Origin: Luteirhabdus salina
GTDB taxonomy: Bacteria; Bacteroidota; Bacteroidia; Flavobacteriales; Flavobacteriaceae
Direction: 5' to 3'
Assembly (NCBI GenBank): GCA_025384855.1
Contig: JALAHT010000003.1
Coordinates: forward strand, 248,001-312,000
Length of the DNA: 64,000 bases
A program made the translations under genes and the position numbers. This document shows, one piece after another, positions 1-8,714 of the stretch; position 1 is the first letter of the stretch; every line of letters starts with the position of its first letter. The notes under the pieces are model-generated. The model was not told the origin of the DNA. It ran no database searches and worked only from the letters and a program-made list of their open reading frames with translations.

Positions 1-1009
1 AAAAACAGAAGCGAATACACAGTTCTGTAAGTTTGTGGATAAAAATTACCCAGGTTGGTTTGATGATGACGAAGATGATGCGCCGGTGATGTCGCATACC
101 TTGTTTCGCGACAAGGTAATGCCGGAACTGGAAGATAAGAAGCCTACCTTATTAGTGGTTGTAGATAATCTGCGATATGACCAATGGAAGGCATTCGAGC
201 CATTTTTAGCAAGTAGTTATAAAAAGAAGTCTGAGGATATGTTTTGCAGTATACTTCCAACAGCTACACAATATGCTAGAAACGCGATCTTTTCAGGTTT
301 GATGCCAAGTGAAATGGAAAAGCTACATCCTGATTTATGGTTAAATGATACCGATGAAGGCGGAAAGAATATGAAGGAGGAAGAATTTATGGAGGCCCAG
401 TTGAAGCGTTTCGGATTGCAATTAGATTGGAGCTACCATAAGATTTCAAGCTTAAAACAAGGAAAAAAGTTAGCAGAGAACTTCAAGTCGCATAAAGATG
501 AAGATTTAACCGTAGTGGTATACAATTTTGTGGACATGCTCTCGCATTCGAAGACTGAAATGGAGGTAATTAAGGAATTAGCCTCTACCGACAAATCGTA
601 TCGATCGCTAACCCAGAGCTGGTTTAAGAATTCTCCATTAATGGATATTATTCAGCAGGCATCCCAATTAGGATTTAAACTGATTATTACGACTGACCAT
701 GGAACTATAAATGTAAAGAATCCCTCAAAAGTTATTGGTGACAAGAATACGAGTTTGAATTTGCGTTATAAAACGGGTAAGAGTCTGACATATGAAGATA
801 AGGATGTTTTGGCCGCGAAGAATCCTAAATCGATTTACCTGCCTACTATAAATATGAGTAGTTCGTTCATCTTTGCTAAGGGAGACTTGTTCTTTGCCTA
901 TCCAAACAATTACAATCACTACGTGGGATATTATCGAAATACGTATCAGCACGGAGGCGTATCGTTGGAAGAGATGGTAATTCCATTCTCAGTATTGACT
1001 CCTAAATAA
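1..1009 (+). CDS. porX: PorX-type response regulator, PglZ domain part (5' partial)
   Basis: The frame is open from base 2, so the gene begins before the window; only the C-terminal ~336 residues are here. They form a PglZ (alkaline-phosphatase-superfamily) domain. VVVDNLRYDQW looks like the first metal-site strand, PTATQYARNAIFSGL carries a Thr in the usual nucleophile position, and TTDHGT and QHGG are later metal motifs. In Bacteroidota a CheY receiver domain fused to PglZ is PorX, which works with the PorY kinase to control type IX secretion genes. The receiver domain itself is not visible, so the name rests on the PglZ part and the lineage. The GTG at base 35 is internal, not a start. tsaE follows after 94 bases with its own promoter. 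Confidence 0.85.
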   Translation, partial: KTEANTQFCKFVDKNYPGWFDDDEDDAPVMSHTLFRDKVMPELEDKKPTLLVVVDNLRYDQWKAFEPFLASSYKKKSEDMFCSILPTATQYARNAIFSGLMPSEMEKLHPDLWLNDTDEGGKNMKEEEFMEAQLKRFGLQLDWSYHKISSLKQGKKLAENFKSHKDEDLTVVVYNFVDMLSHSKTEMEVIKELASTDKSYRSLTQSWFKNSPLMDIIQQASQLGFKLIITTDHGTINVKNPSKVIGDKNTSLNLRYKTGKSLTYEDKDVLAAKNPKSIYLPTINMSSSFIFAKGDLFFAYPNNYNHYVGYYRNTYQHGGVSLEEMVIPFSVLTPK

Positions 1010-1054
1010 TAATTTTGTAGGAAATTACCTTTATTTGTGTATTTTGTCGAATAT

Positions 1055-1088
1055 TTTGGTCAATTATCTTAAATAGATAGTATATTTG
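1055..1088 (+). promoter_or_regulatory. Bacteroidetes-type promoter for tsaE
   Basis: TTTTG (TTG at 1056-1058) is followed after 22 bases by TATATTTG at 1081-1088, matching the -33/-7 layout TTG-N19..23-TAnnTTTG. The -7 box covers the TTG at 1086, so that codon cannot be the start of tsaE; translation should begin at the ATG at 1104. Confidence 0.6.
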
Positions 1089-1103
1089 ACGCCGAACCAA
1101 ATT

Positions 1104-1517
1104 ATGCAACTAACGTATCAAATATCTGAGCTGTCGTCCGTGGCGCAAAAGCTTTTACACAAAGCGAATTCCAAAAACCTTCTTTTTTATGGTAAGATGG
1201 GAGTTGGCAAAACAACTCTTATTAAGGAATTAGTGCGTCAATTGGGTGTGTATGAAACGGTTAGCAGTCCAACCTTCTCATTGGTGAATGAGTATCGGGG
1301 CGATGATGGTCCTGTGTACCACTTTGATTTCTACCGATTAAATGATTCGAGTGAAGCCTTGGATTTTGGTGTTGAGGAATATTTTATGCAAGATGCATGG
1401 AAAATGATAGAATGGCCAGAAAAGATTTCGGATCTTTTGCCGAATGAGGGAATGCGAATAGACATTAATAAAAATATAAATGGAAGTAGAACTATAAACG
1501 CAACGCCAGTGAAATAG
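1104..1517 (+). CDS. tsaE: tRNA threonylcarbamoyladenosine biosynthesis ATPase TsaE
   Basis: TsaE is the small P-loop ATPase that, with TsaB and TsaD, makes the t6A modification at position 37 of ANN-decoding tRNAs in the cytoplasm. The protein has the Walker A motif GKMGVGKTT near residue 31, the family segment SSPTFSLVNEY, and HFDFYRL followed by an acidic GVEEYF segment. The length of 137 aa is normal. The ATG at 1104 was chosen because the upstream TTG at 1086 lies inside the promoter -7 box. The gene is downstream of porX. Confidence 0.92.
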   Translation: MQLTYQISELSSVAQKLLHKANSKNLLFYGKMGVGKTTLIKELVRQLGVYETVSSPTFSLVNEYRGDDGPVYHFDFYRLNDSSEALDFGVEEYFMQDAWKMIEWPEKISDLLPNEGMRIDINKNINGSRTINATPVK

Positions 1518-1640
1518 ATTACAATAGAGATAAATACTTATTTGCTAGTATCTTATATGGAATTTGCCCCAAATCGAATATCTATTTAAGCAGGGAATAT
1601 TTTGGTTAAAGCAAAACTTACTAAGTTACAGCGAAGATAG

Positions 1641-1673
1641 TTGCCGTACTTGTCTTTTTTCGTGCTAGGTTTG
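1641..1673 (+). promoter_or_regulatory. Bacteroidetes-type promoter for the small lipoprotein gene
   Basis: TTG at 1641-1643 is followed after 22 bases by TAGGTTTG at 1666-1673. It lies 28 bases upstream of the ATG at 1702 and marks the start of a separate transcription unit after tsaE. Confidence 0.55.
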
Positions 1674-1701
1674 TACTATTAACCTCACAAAAAACAACAA
1701 T

Positions 1702-1842
1702 ATGAAACTAACAAAGTATCTCCTCATTGTAGCATTATTCACTACTGGTCTTTTCGTGTCTTGTACACCGGAAAGCATTGAAGATGGACAAACAGAACAA
1801 CAAATTGACAAAGCGGACATCATCGTCCCTAGTCGGGGGTAG
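1702..1842 (+). CDS. small putative lipoprotein (46 aa)
   Basis: A 46-residue reading frame with a clear lipoprotein signal: MKLTKYLLIVALFTTG followed by the lipobox LFVSC (Cys21). The mature part is about 25 residues, acidic and Gln-rich (TPESIEDGQTEQQ...). It has its own promoter upstream. Its last 59 bases overlap, in another frame, the start of the membrane-protein gene that begins at 1784. I recall similar tiny lipoproteins in flavobacteria, but their function is unknown to me. If it is not a gene, the region would be the leader of the membrane-protein gene; the good signal peptide and promoter argue for a real gene. Confidence 0.6.
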   Translation: MKLTKYLLIVALFTTGLFVSCTPESIEDGQTEQQIDKADIIVPSRG

Positions 1843-2299
1843 TATAATTGCTTTATTAATAGCAGCTACACCTTATATTTTTTATTCTTACGAAAGTTTC
1901 CCAGAAACAAAAGTCTGGGAAACTTTTTTATTTACATATGAAGCAAACTGGTATCAAAAGGTATATGTTTCTGTTTGGACTATGATGGGTAAATTCATAC
2001 CTTTTTTATTAATGATTGTTTGGTTCTTTACTTGTAAACATTGGTGGTATCACGTAATACTTATTCCTTCTGGAATGTTTGCATTTCAATTATTTAGTGT
2101 AATTAATGATGATGCTAGTTTTGTTGACGAAATTGAAATATGGTGGCTACTACCAATTATGTTGGTTGTTATTCCTATGGTATATTTAATTAGGGCAAAA
2201 TTATTTCAAAAAATCCGTGGAGAAGATCTGGCTTCATTTGAAAAGGAACTTATGGAGAAAAAAACTTTTTGGCAGCAATTCAAGGATTTATTCAGATGA
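1784..2299 (+). CDS. hypothetical multi-pass membrane protein
   Basis: The 171-aa protein has about four hydrophobic segments: SLVGGSIIALLIAATPYIF near the N-terminus, one around FIPFLLMIVWFFT, one around VILIPSGMFAFQLF, and LLPIMLVVIPMVYLI. A basic/acidic cytoplasmic tail follows. I recognise no family. The ATG at 1784 is preferred to the TTG at 1778; the next Met would lose the first membrane helix, so the 59-base overlap with the upstream 46-aa lipoprotein gene appears genuine. This suggests translational coupling. The last 12 bases overlap the end of the convergent regulator gene. The region is AT-richer than its neighbours. Confidence 0.65.
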   Translation: MDKQNNKLTKRTSSSLVGGSIIALLIAATPYIFYSYESFPETKVWETFLFTYEANWYQKVYVSVWTMMGKFIPFLLMIVWFFTCKHWWYHVILIPSGMFAFQLFSVINDDASFVDEIEIWWLLPIMLVVIPMVYLIRAKLFQKIRGEDLASFEKELMEKKTFWQQFKDLFR

Positions 2300-4003
2300 T
2301 TTTTTTGGTTCCAATTTGTTTAAATTTTTGATATAATAAGAAGGATAAATTTTTAGTTTTCTATAGAAGGCTCTTGAGAAGGATTCGGCCGAATTAAAAC
2401 CACATTCTTGTGCTATAGCTTTAATTGTAAACTTTTTGAATATAGAATTAGTTTTACATTGCTCAACTGCATAATCTACCCTTAAATCATTTAGGTACGT
2501 CGGGAAATGTTTTCCCTTTTTAATATTTATTACTTTGGATAGATACCTTTCATTTGTGCCAAACTTTTTCGCCAAACTATGAAGAGTAATATTAGAATCA
2601 ATAAAACCATTAATTTCTTCAAATTTTTCCAACTCATCTAATATATTTTTAATTACGTGCGAGGGGATTTCGTTTTTATAAGATTTATCCAATATATTGT
2701 TGTTTGAAGTTAACTGTTTGAAACGGGCTTTGTATGCTCGATTCCTTCTATAATAGAAGCCAATAGTTATTAGCGAAATACCCAATAGGGATAGAGAAAT
2801 TATTAAAGTTTTCGTTTTTGTTTTATTTTTTCCATCTAAGTCATTTATTAATTCCTGTTTTTCAGCTATTAATTTAGGTGTTTCAACGAACTTAATTATA
2901 TTAGGATTGATAACCTTTAAGTTCTCGTTTATAATGCTATCCATTCTCATTGATCTTGTCAAATAATATGAATAATCATCGCGGTTTTCAAAATTATTGT
3001 ACTTAAGAATGGAGTCGTAAATTGCTTTGTAATCTGGTATAACTCTCGAAAATAATATTGATTTTTCAGCTTCAATTAATTTCTGAATTCCTTTTTTCAA
3101 ATTATTTTGCTTTAATAGAGCCATTCCCCAGAAGAAATTAAAGTCAACTGGTTTAATGTTTTTTATATGATCATTGTTTTTATCGAGAAATTTAAGCTGT
3201 TCTAATGCCGAGTCAATACTATCTTGATAATACTTTATTTTAATATTATTAAGATTATTCAAACTTTTTAAAACAATTCCTGATCTAATGACGCCATCTG
3301 AAATCTGCTTATTTGCTTTGTTGATATATATTTGTGCCGAGTCAAATTTTTCCAATTTTATATAGGCGTCAATGTGATCGAGAGTATTAAATAAATTGAA
3401 TAGCCTCCATTCCTTTATCGCCATTGAATCAGACTTTATCTCAGGTCTAATGGCACTTTCAATATATTTGACTGTTTTCGGATCTTGTAGAATTTTTTCG
3501 TTTTGTTTAAGAAATTTATACGCTTCATCAATTTGCCCCCAATTACTCTTTTTCGTGAACATTTGAGAGAGAATATGAAGTTTATGATAGACATTATTAC
3601 TTTTTTCCGCATAATAATAGCTTTGCAATAAGTTTTCTAGTTCACTTTTTATACTCTTATTATTTCTAGCTTTTAATAAATACCCCAACCCAGGATAGGT
3701 AATATGTTCCATATCCTTTGTTAGTGCTATAAGGCTATCGGCCATAGCTATGTTTTTCTCATGATGGAAAATACGAGCAAGGCGATCGTAGCCCCTGGCC
3801 ATTTTAATAGTATCGCCTTCCCTCCTAGCACGATTTAAATATTCTCTAGCAATAGGTTCAGCAAGAATGCTGTCGTGCTCCACTTCTTCAAAACGTGATA
3901 GTAGTTGTTCGTAACTGAGAAGATCAAGCGGAGTACCTTCAACATTTTGGGAAAATGCCAAAATAGGAATAATGCAAAACAATAGAGTCAAACAGTATTT
4001 CAT
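2288..4003 (-). CDS. membrane-bound TPR/AraC-type transcriptional regulator
   Basis: This 571-aa protein has a signal peptide (residues 1-19, ending FSQN), a mostly helical TPR-like region (about 50-360), one transmembrane helix (about 399-418), and an AraC-type double helix-turn-helix at about 470-560 (HSLAKKFGTNERYLSKVIN, then IKAIAQECGFNSAESFSRAF). The periplasmic or outer part presumably senses something and the cytoplasmic C-terminus binds DNA. This layout of TPR, membrane helix and HTH is common in flavobacteria and is usually annotated simply as helix-turn-helix protein. The ligand and targets are unknown. No kinase or receiver module is present. It converges with, and overlaps by 12 bases, the upstream membrane-protein gene. 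Confidence 0.85.
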   Translation of the reverse strand: MKYCLTLLFCIIPILAFSQNVEGTPLDLLSYEQLLSRFEEVEHDSILAEPIAREYLNRARREGDTIKMARGYDRLARIFHHEKNIAMADSLIALTKDMEHITYPGLGYLLKARNNKSIKSELENLLQSYYYAEKSNNVYHKLHILSQMFTKKSNWGQIDEAYKFLKQNEKILQDPKTVKYIESAIRPEIKSDSMAIKEWRLFNLFNTLDHIDAYIKLEKFDSAQIYINKANKQISDGVIRSGIVLKSLNNLNNIKIKYYQDSIDSALEQLKFLDKNNDHIKNIKPVDFNFFWGMALLKQNNLKKGIQKLIEAEKSILFSRVIPDYKAIYDSILKYNNFENRDDYSYYLTRSMRMDSIINENLKVINPNIIKFVETPKLIAEKQELINDLDGKNKTKTKTLIISLSLLGISLITIGFYYRRNRAYKARFKQLTSNNNILDKSYKNEIPSHVIKNILDELEKFEEINGFIDSNITLHSLAKKFGTNERYLSKVINIKKGKHFPTYLNDLRVDYAVEQCKTNSIFKKFTIKAIAQECGFNSAESFSRAFYRKLKIYPSYYIKNLNKLEPKKSSE

Positions 4004-4362
4004 GGGAATAGATGGTTAGTTTGTTACCGAACACGAAAATAGGGTTCTGTTTTGGTAAATAGGGCGAATTCTTTTCTAAAATACGCAAATATTTCATTCA
4101 CAATACATTGATTAAGCAGAAGGAAATTGAATTCATGAATTACGACTGCTCCTTCTTGAATTGGGAATTGCATTTTTTGCATATGATCTAAAAACCACCC
4201 ACCTTTGATTCGTAGGTAATGGCCCGATACTAAAATTATGTTTAACAGCTGGGGAGTTGTAAAGCTATGTCGGGTCATTGCTTTTTCTTCTTTTCCAAGA
4301 CCTCTTCTATTTTAACAATTCAAATTAACTATGTACCTTAGAGGAACATTTTTGATTGACCT
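4004..4362. other. intergenic stretch with one doubtful 84-codon ORF
   Basis: This 359-base stretch lies between the start of the minus-strand regulator (4003) and ald (4363). It holds an open frame on the minus strand at 4024-4278 (84 codons, starting MTRHSFTTPQL and ending 20 bases before the regulator). The product resembles nothing I know, has no signal peptide or motif, and could equally be the leader of the regulator gene or a gene remnant. I see no convincing hairpin here. Confidence 0.3.
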
Positions 4363-5562
4363 ATGAACCAACCATCCTCCCCCTTTACGAAGGCTCAGCT
4401 TATCCCCCAAGAAGAAATGCTTGAGATTGCACGTCAGAGAGGCGACCTTTTTATTGGAGTGCCTAAAGAAAAGTATTTTCAGGAAAAACGGATTTGTCTA
4501 ACTCCAGATGCAGTTGCCGCCATTGTTGCAAATGGTAATAAAATATTGTTGGAAAGTGGCGCCGGAGAAGAAGCAGGGTTTTCCGATACAGATTATAGCG
4601 AGGCAGGCGCTACTATAACAAAGGAGACTAAAAAGGTGTTTTCTTGTCCAATCGTTTTAAAGGTTGAACCGCCTACCCTTGAGGAAATCGAACTTCTTCA
4701 ACCAAAATCGGTGTTGATCTCTGCCCTTCAATTAAAAACAAGGCAAAAAAAATATTTCGAAGCGTTAGCAAAAAAGAAAATTACAGCGCTTGCTTTCGAG
4801 TTTATTAAAGACCAGGATCAAAGTTACCCTGCTGTAAAAGCACTCAGTGAAATTGCAGGAACGGCCTCAGTGCTTATTGCCGCCGAATTGATGGTAAATG
4901 CGAAAAAGGGGAATGGACTTTTATTCGGAAATATTAGCGGGGTGCCTCCCATCGAAGTGGTGGTCATAGGGGCAGGAACCGTTGGGCAATTTGCAGTGCG
5001 GTCCGCACTAGGTCTGGGCGCAAATGTAAAAGTGTTCGATAGTTCTATCACCAAGCTTCGCAACCTTCAAATGGCCGTAGGACGAACACTTTACACCTCT
5101 ACTATTCAGCCTAAAAACCTCCTTAAGGCACTTCGACGCTGCGATGTGGCAATTGGAGCGGTCCGTGGTAAAAACCGTTCTCCCGTCATCGTTACCCAGA
5201 AAATGGTCGATAATATGAAAAAAGGCGCCGTGATTATCGATGTGAGCATCGATATGGGAGGATGTTTCGAAACTTCAGAGATGACCACCCACGAAGCTCC
5301 CGTTCATATGTATAATGATGTGCTTCATTATGGTGTTCCCAATATCCCGGCACGATACCCAAAAACTGCTTCTATTTCAATTAGCAACATTTTTACACCG
5401 TATGTCTTCGATATTGCGGAAGCCGGCGGACTTGAACAGGCGGTACGGTTTGATGAAGGACTACGGAATGGCCTTTATTTTTATCGTGGTATTTTAACCA
5501 ACAAAGCCGTTTCCGATTGGTTCGATATGTCGTATAGCGATATCAATCTTTTGATATTTTAA
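4363..5562 (+). CDS. ald: alanine dehydrogenase (AlaDH/PNT family)
   Basis: The enzyme converts L-alanine and NAD+ to pyruvate, ammonium and NADH in the cytoplasm. In the 399-aa protein the N-terminal AlaDH/PNT domain has GVPKE and EKRICLTPDAV, and the C-terminal domain has the Rossmann motif VIGAGTVGQFAV with an acidic residue at the end of strand 2 (VKVFD). AGTASVLIAAELM and HYGVPNIPARYPKTAS are also typical. The extra ~30 N-terminal residues compared with classical Ald are usual for flavobacterial members. A single-chain transhydrogenase alpha subunit is the alternative, but no PntB or membrane domain accompanies it. Confidence 0.85.
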   Translation: MNQPSSPFTKAQLIPQEEMLEIARQRGDLFIGVPKEKYFQEKRICLTPDAVAAIVANGNKILLESGAGEEAGFSDTDYSEAGATITKETKKVFSCPIVLKVEPPTLEEIELLQPKSVLISALQLKTRQKKYFEALAKKKITALAFEFIKDQDQSYPAVKALSEIAGTASVLIAAELMVNAKKGNGLLFGNISGVPPIEVVVIGAGTVGQFAVRSALGLGANVKVFDSSITKLRNLQMAVGRTLYTSTIQPKNLLKALRRCDVAIGAVRGKNRSPVIVTQKMVDNMKKGAVIIDVSIDMGGCFETSEMTTHEAPVHMYNDVLHYGVPNIPARYPKTASISISNIFTPYVFDIAEAGGLEQAVRFDEGLRNGLYFYRGILTNKAVSDWFDMSYSDINLLIF

Positions 5563-5614
5563 ATCATCTTTTCTTATCGAAGCTGTATTTTTGCCTTCAA
5601 TTCAATTTTGAAAC

Positions 5615-5992
5615 ATGAAGCTAATATATAGGCTCGGTTATTACTTAGGCGGATTTACCATCGGTTTAATCATTCTATTCTTTTTTCTGGGTGGAAAAAA
5701 AACCTCCTGCGATTATGGACCGAATGCGCGAACCTTAAAAAATATTCGAACTAAAACCTTGATGTATTCCGAAAAAGGTCAGCGAGAATTATTAGCACTG
5801 AATCTTGATACAACAGCGGTATCAAAGCTGTTGAACAACGGCGATGTCATCTTTTCTGAAAGTCAGACACAATTGGATTCCTGCAATATTTATGTAATTG
5901 AAGGTTCCGTTTCAGAACAACTAGTTAAGATTGAAGTAGAAAATTGTAGCCGAGTTGCCACCCTGCTTTCTGCACGAAAAATAATGGACTAA
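5615..5992 (+). CDS. small membrane-anchored protein (DUF4258-like)
   Basis: The 125-aa protein has one N-terminal membrane helix (YYLGGFTIGLIILFFFLGG) followed by a soluble domain with CDYGPNARTLKNIRTK and two further Cys (LDSCN, ENCSR). From memory it resembles the DUF4258 family found next to ald and proline dehydrogenase in flavobacteria; no biochemical role is known. A -7 box TATTTTTG lies at 5586-5593. It converges with the proline dehydrogenase gene, whose stop codon follows immediately. Confidence 0.75.
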   Translation: MKLIYRLGYYLGGFTIGLIILFFFLGGKKTSCDYGPNARTLKNIRTKTLMYSEKGQRELLALNLDTTAVSKLLNNGDVIFSESQTQLDSCNIYVIEGSVSEQLVKIEVENCSRVATLLSARKIMD

Positions 5993-7165
5993 TTAAGTCC
6001 CTCGACGTTTTTTTTCCCGTTTCAGTAAATTGAGTTCCCGACTTGTTTGTCCCGCTACCGAGGTATTCTCCTCTGCCCTACGAATAAGATAAGGCATTAC
6101 ATCCTTAACCGGACCAAACGGAATGTATTTCGCAACATTATAGCCCTTTTCCGCAAGATTGTAGCTAATGTGGTCGCTCATTCCGTATAATTGGCCGAAC
6201 CAAATGCGGTTATCGTCCTTTTTCAACCCTTTTTCTTCCATCAACTCTAGCGTAAGATAGGTGCTGGTTTCATTATGGGTTCCGGAGAATAGCGTAATAT
6301 CCTCAATATTATCCACAACATATTTCGTGACCTTATTGAAATTTTCGTCGGTTTCCTGTTTGCTTTCACAGATAGGGGTTTTGTATCCTTTTTCAAGAGC
6401 GCGATCGTTTTCCTTTTCCATATAAGCACCACGCACCACCTTAAAGCCCAGACGGAAGTTTTCCTTTATTGCTCGTTCATGAAGTTTCTCCAGATAGTCG
6501 TAGCGATCCCAGCGATAACATTGTAATGTATTGAAAACAACACAGCGTTCGGTGTTGTATTTCCTCATCATTTCTTCACATAAATCATCGGCTGCATCCT
6601 GCATCCACGATTCCTCAGCATCTATCAATAGCGAAATACCTCTTTCAGAAGCTTCCTTACAAACGTTATCATATCGATCGACAATACGTTGCCATTCGGC
6701 TTCTTCAGCTTCTGTAAGCGTTTCTTTTTCAGTTTTCTTGCGCCAAATTTCAAACCGGCCCAAACCAGTGGGTTTAAAGACCGAAAATGGCATGGCAGGT
6801 TTGTGTTCTGCAAATTGAGTGAGCTCTATAATCTTTTTCATAGTAGCGTTAAACTGTTCTTCGCTCTCTTTTCCTTCAACAGAATAATCCAACACCGAAT
6901 GGACATTGGCTTCATATAAAGCATCTACAGTATTGATACAATCCTTCTCATTCACTCCGCCACAAAAATGATCGAAAACAGTGGCTCTAATCAAGCCTTC
7001 AACCGGTAAGTGAATATTCAATGCAAATCGGGTTACCGCGGTCCCGATACGAACCAGCGGTTCGTTCGCAATCATTTTAAAAAGGAAATAGGCGCGTTCC
7101 AATTCGGCATCCGATTTCAGCTTGAACGCAGTTTCCGTATCGTTAAAAAAGGAGTGTTCTGCCAT
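5993..7165 (-). CDS. proline dehydrogenase
   Basis: A FAD-dependent PRODH-domain enzyme that oxidises L-proline to pyrroline-5-carboxylate. Within 390 aa it has the barrel strands SLLIDAEESWMQ, YRWDRYDYL and FKVVRGAYMEKE, plus the substrate-binding C-terminal helix YLIRRAEENTSV that pairs with the proline carboxylate. There is no fused P5C dehydrogenase, so it is the monofunctional type. The ATG at 7165 was chosen; a longer frame to 7312 would run through the start of aroB and has no family support. It is divergent from aroB with 54 bases between the starts. Confidence 0.9.
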   Translation of the reverse strand: MAEHSFFNDTETAFKLKSDAELERAYFLFKMIANEPLVRIGTAVTRFALNIHLPVEGLIRATVFDHFCGGVNEKDCINTVDALYEANVHSVLDYSVEGKESEEQFNATMKKIIELTQFAEHKPAMPFSVFKPTGLGRFEIWRKKTEKETLTEAEEAEWQRIVDRYDNVCKEASERGISLLIDAEESWMQDAADDLCEEMMRKYNTERCVVFNTLQCYRWDRYDYLEKLHERAIKENFRLGFKVVRGAYMEKENDRALEKGYKTPICESKQETDENFNKVTKYVVDNIEDITLFSGTHNETSTYLTLELMEEKGLKKDDNRIWFGQLYGMSDHISYNLAEKGYNVAKYIPFGPVKDVMPYLIRRAEENTSVAGQTSRELNLLKREKKRRGT

Positions 7166-7180
7166 ATCCGCAAATATACT

Positions 7181-7188
7181 TAGATTTG
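7181..7188 (+). promoter_or_regulatory. probable -7 box for aroB
   Basis: TAGATTTG matches TAnnTTTG and lies 31 bases before the aroB ATG, in the 54-base divergent region with the proline dehydrogenase gene. A clear TTG at -33 is not seen. Confidence 0.4.
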
Positions 7189-7219
7189 ACCATGAATAAA
7201 ACCACTCCAACACAAGTTT

Positions 7220-8302
7220 ATGAATAATAAACAGCTTATCAGCAATGGAATGCCCATCTATGAAAATGAAAGGGCTTGGCAAGCATTTGAGCAGCACTTG
7301 AGTAGCAAACATTACAGCTCGATCTTCATTCTAATGGACACCAATACCAAACGCAAATGTTTGCCTTACTTTTTACAGAAATCAGGCTTGCAAAATATTG
7401 AAGTTATGGTTATTGGCGCCGGCGAGACCAATAAGACGATCGATACCTGCGTAACGGTTTGGAATGAACTTTCGGAACGTGGTGCTGATCGCAACAGCTT
7501 GTTGATTAATGTAGGCGGTGGCGTGGTTACCGATTTAGGCGGATTTGTAGCCTGTACCTTCAGAAGGGGCATCGATTTTATTAACGTTCCTACTTCCCTC
7601 CTAGCCATGGTAGATGCTGCTGTGGGTGGTAAAAATGGGGTTGACCTTGGGATTTTGAAGAATCAGATCGGTATTATTCGACCGGCCACAATGGTATTGC
7701 TCGATAGTGACTTTTTAAAAACGTTGCCTACCCGTGAAGTTCTTTCTGGATTGGCCGAAATGCTTAAGCACGGGTTGATCACCTCCGAAGACTATTACCG
7801 AAACGTATTGAAGTTTTCAGTGAACCATCCAGAAACTGAATTCGATTTAATCTGGAAATCGGTGGAAATCAAAAATGAAGTGGTTACCGAAGACCCCTTA
7901 GAACACGGGCGACGAAAAACCCTAAATTTTGGTCATACCCTTGGCCATGCTATCGAGTCGCATTGGCTGGCATCTAAAGAGAAAAGTGAATTGCTCCATG
8001 GCGAAGCTGTGGTCGTTGGAATGATTTTGGCTCTTTATATTTCTGCGGAAGAAGTCTCGTTTTCAAGGGAAAAGAGAGATGAAATTTCACTGGAGTTTAT
8101 TTCATTATATGACAAAATAACTGTTTTAGAAGAAGACAGAATCGCGATTATCGATTTGTTGAAGTACGATAAAAAGAACCGAAATGGACAGGTAAATTTT
8201 GTATTATTACGTCAGTTTGGTGATTATGAGATTAATTGTAAGGTAGCAAATACGCTTATTCACGATGCCTTTGACTATTATTCAGAATTGAGAAAAAATT
8301 AA
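7220..8302 (+). CDS. aroB: 3-dehydroquinate synthase
   Basis: Second enzyme of the shikimate pathway: it converts DAHP to 3-dehydroquinate using NAD+ and a divalent metal. The 360-aa protein carries GGGVVTDLGGFVACTFRRG, the segment INVPTSLLAMVDAAVGGKNGVD, GLAEMLKHGLI with the metal-binding Glu, and NFGHTLGHAIE with the metal-binding His. Length and motifs are complete, so it should be active. A short ATG-initiated frame at 7192 stops before this start and is not used. Confidence 0.95.
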   Translation: MNNKQLISNGMPIYENERAWQAFEQHLSSKHYSSIFILMDTNTKRKCLPYFLQKSGLQNIEVMVIGAGETNKTIDTCVTVWNELSERGADRNSLLINVGGGVVTDLGGFVACTFRRGIDFINVPTSLLAMVDAAVGGKNGVDLGILKNQIGIIRPATMVLLDSDFLKTLPTREVLSGLAEMLKHGLITSEDYYRNVLKFSVNHPETEFDLIWKSVEIKNEVVTEDPLEHGRRKTLNFGHTLGHAIESHWLASKEKSELLHGEAVVVGMILALYISAEEVSFSREKRDEISLEFISLYDKITVLEEDRIAIIDLLKYDKKNRNGQVNFVLLRQFGDYEINCKVANTLIHDAFDYYSELRKN

Positions 8303-8367
8303 TTTTGAAAGTATGGCAAGTCTTAATTTTTTAAATAGATTTACACCCAAAACCATCGAGAATTGCT

Positions 8368-8691
8368 ATGAAGAGAATTATTGTTGACTATAAGAAATTA
8401 ACGCCGGAAATATTGGGAATGCTGGTTGAAAAATATCCGGATGGGTATGACGACGACCAAATCATTACGTTTAAGAATGCGAAGAATGAAACGGTTGAAG
8501 CCGTAGAAGTTCGAACCGAAGATACCATCTATTTGGTGAAGGTAAGCTCGCGCTTGGAAAGCACTATGGCAAATTTCGAAGAAGATGATTACGATGATGA
8601 ACACTTAACCGATCCTATTGTCGAAATTCCTGAAAAAGGCGAAGATGAAGACGAGCTATCTGAGGAAGAGCCCGAGGATGAGGATGAATAG
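8368..8691 (+). CDS. conserved acidic small protein of unknown function
   Basis: The 107-aa protein has a globular N-terminal part (MKRIIVDYKKLTPEILGMLVEKYP... VEAVEVRTEDTIYLVKVSS) followed by an acidic tail of about 25 residues rich in Glu and Asp. From memory similar proteins sit after aroB in many flavobacteria, often with misleading names; I cannot assign a function. The acidic tail could mimic nucleic acid or bind basic partners, which is speculation. A strong terminator follows 23 bases after the stop. Confidence 0.8.
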   Translation: MKRIIVDYKKLTPEILGMLVEKYPDGYDDDQIITFKNAKNETVEAVEVRTEDTIYLVKVSSRLESTMANFEEDDYDDEHLTDPIVEIPEKGEDEDELSEEEPEDEDE

Positions 8692-8714
8692 GAACAGATG
8701 TTTATAATATAAAG

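Noticed and set aside
1086-1103. TTG start for tsaE adding six residues
   Set aside because: The codon lies inside the TATATTTG promoter box.
4024-4278. 84-codon minus-strand frame before the regulator gene
   Set aside because: No family, motif or signal; kept only as a note in the intergenic entry, not called as a gene.
7166-7312. 49-codon N-terminal extension of proline dehydrogenase
   Set aside because: It would run through the start of the divergent aroB and lacks family similarity.
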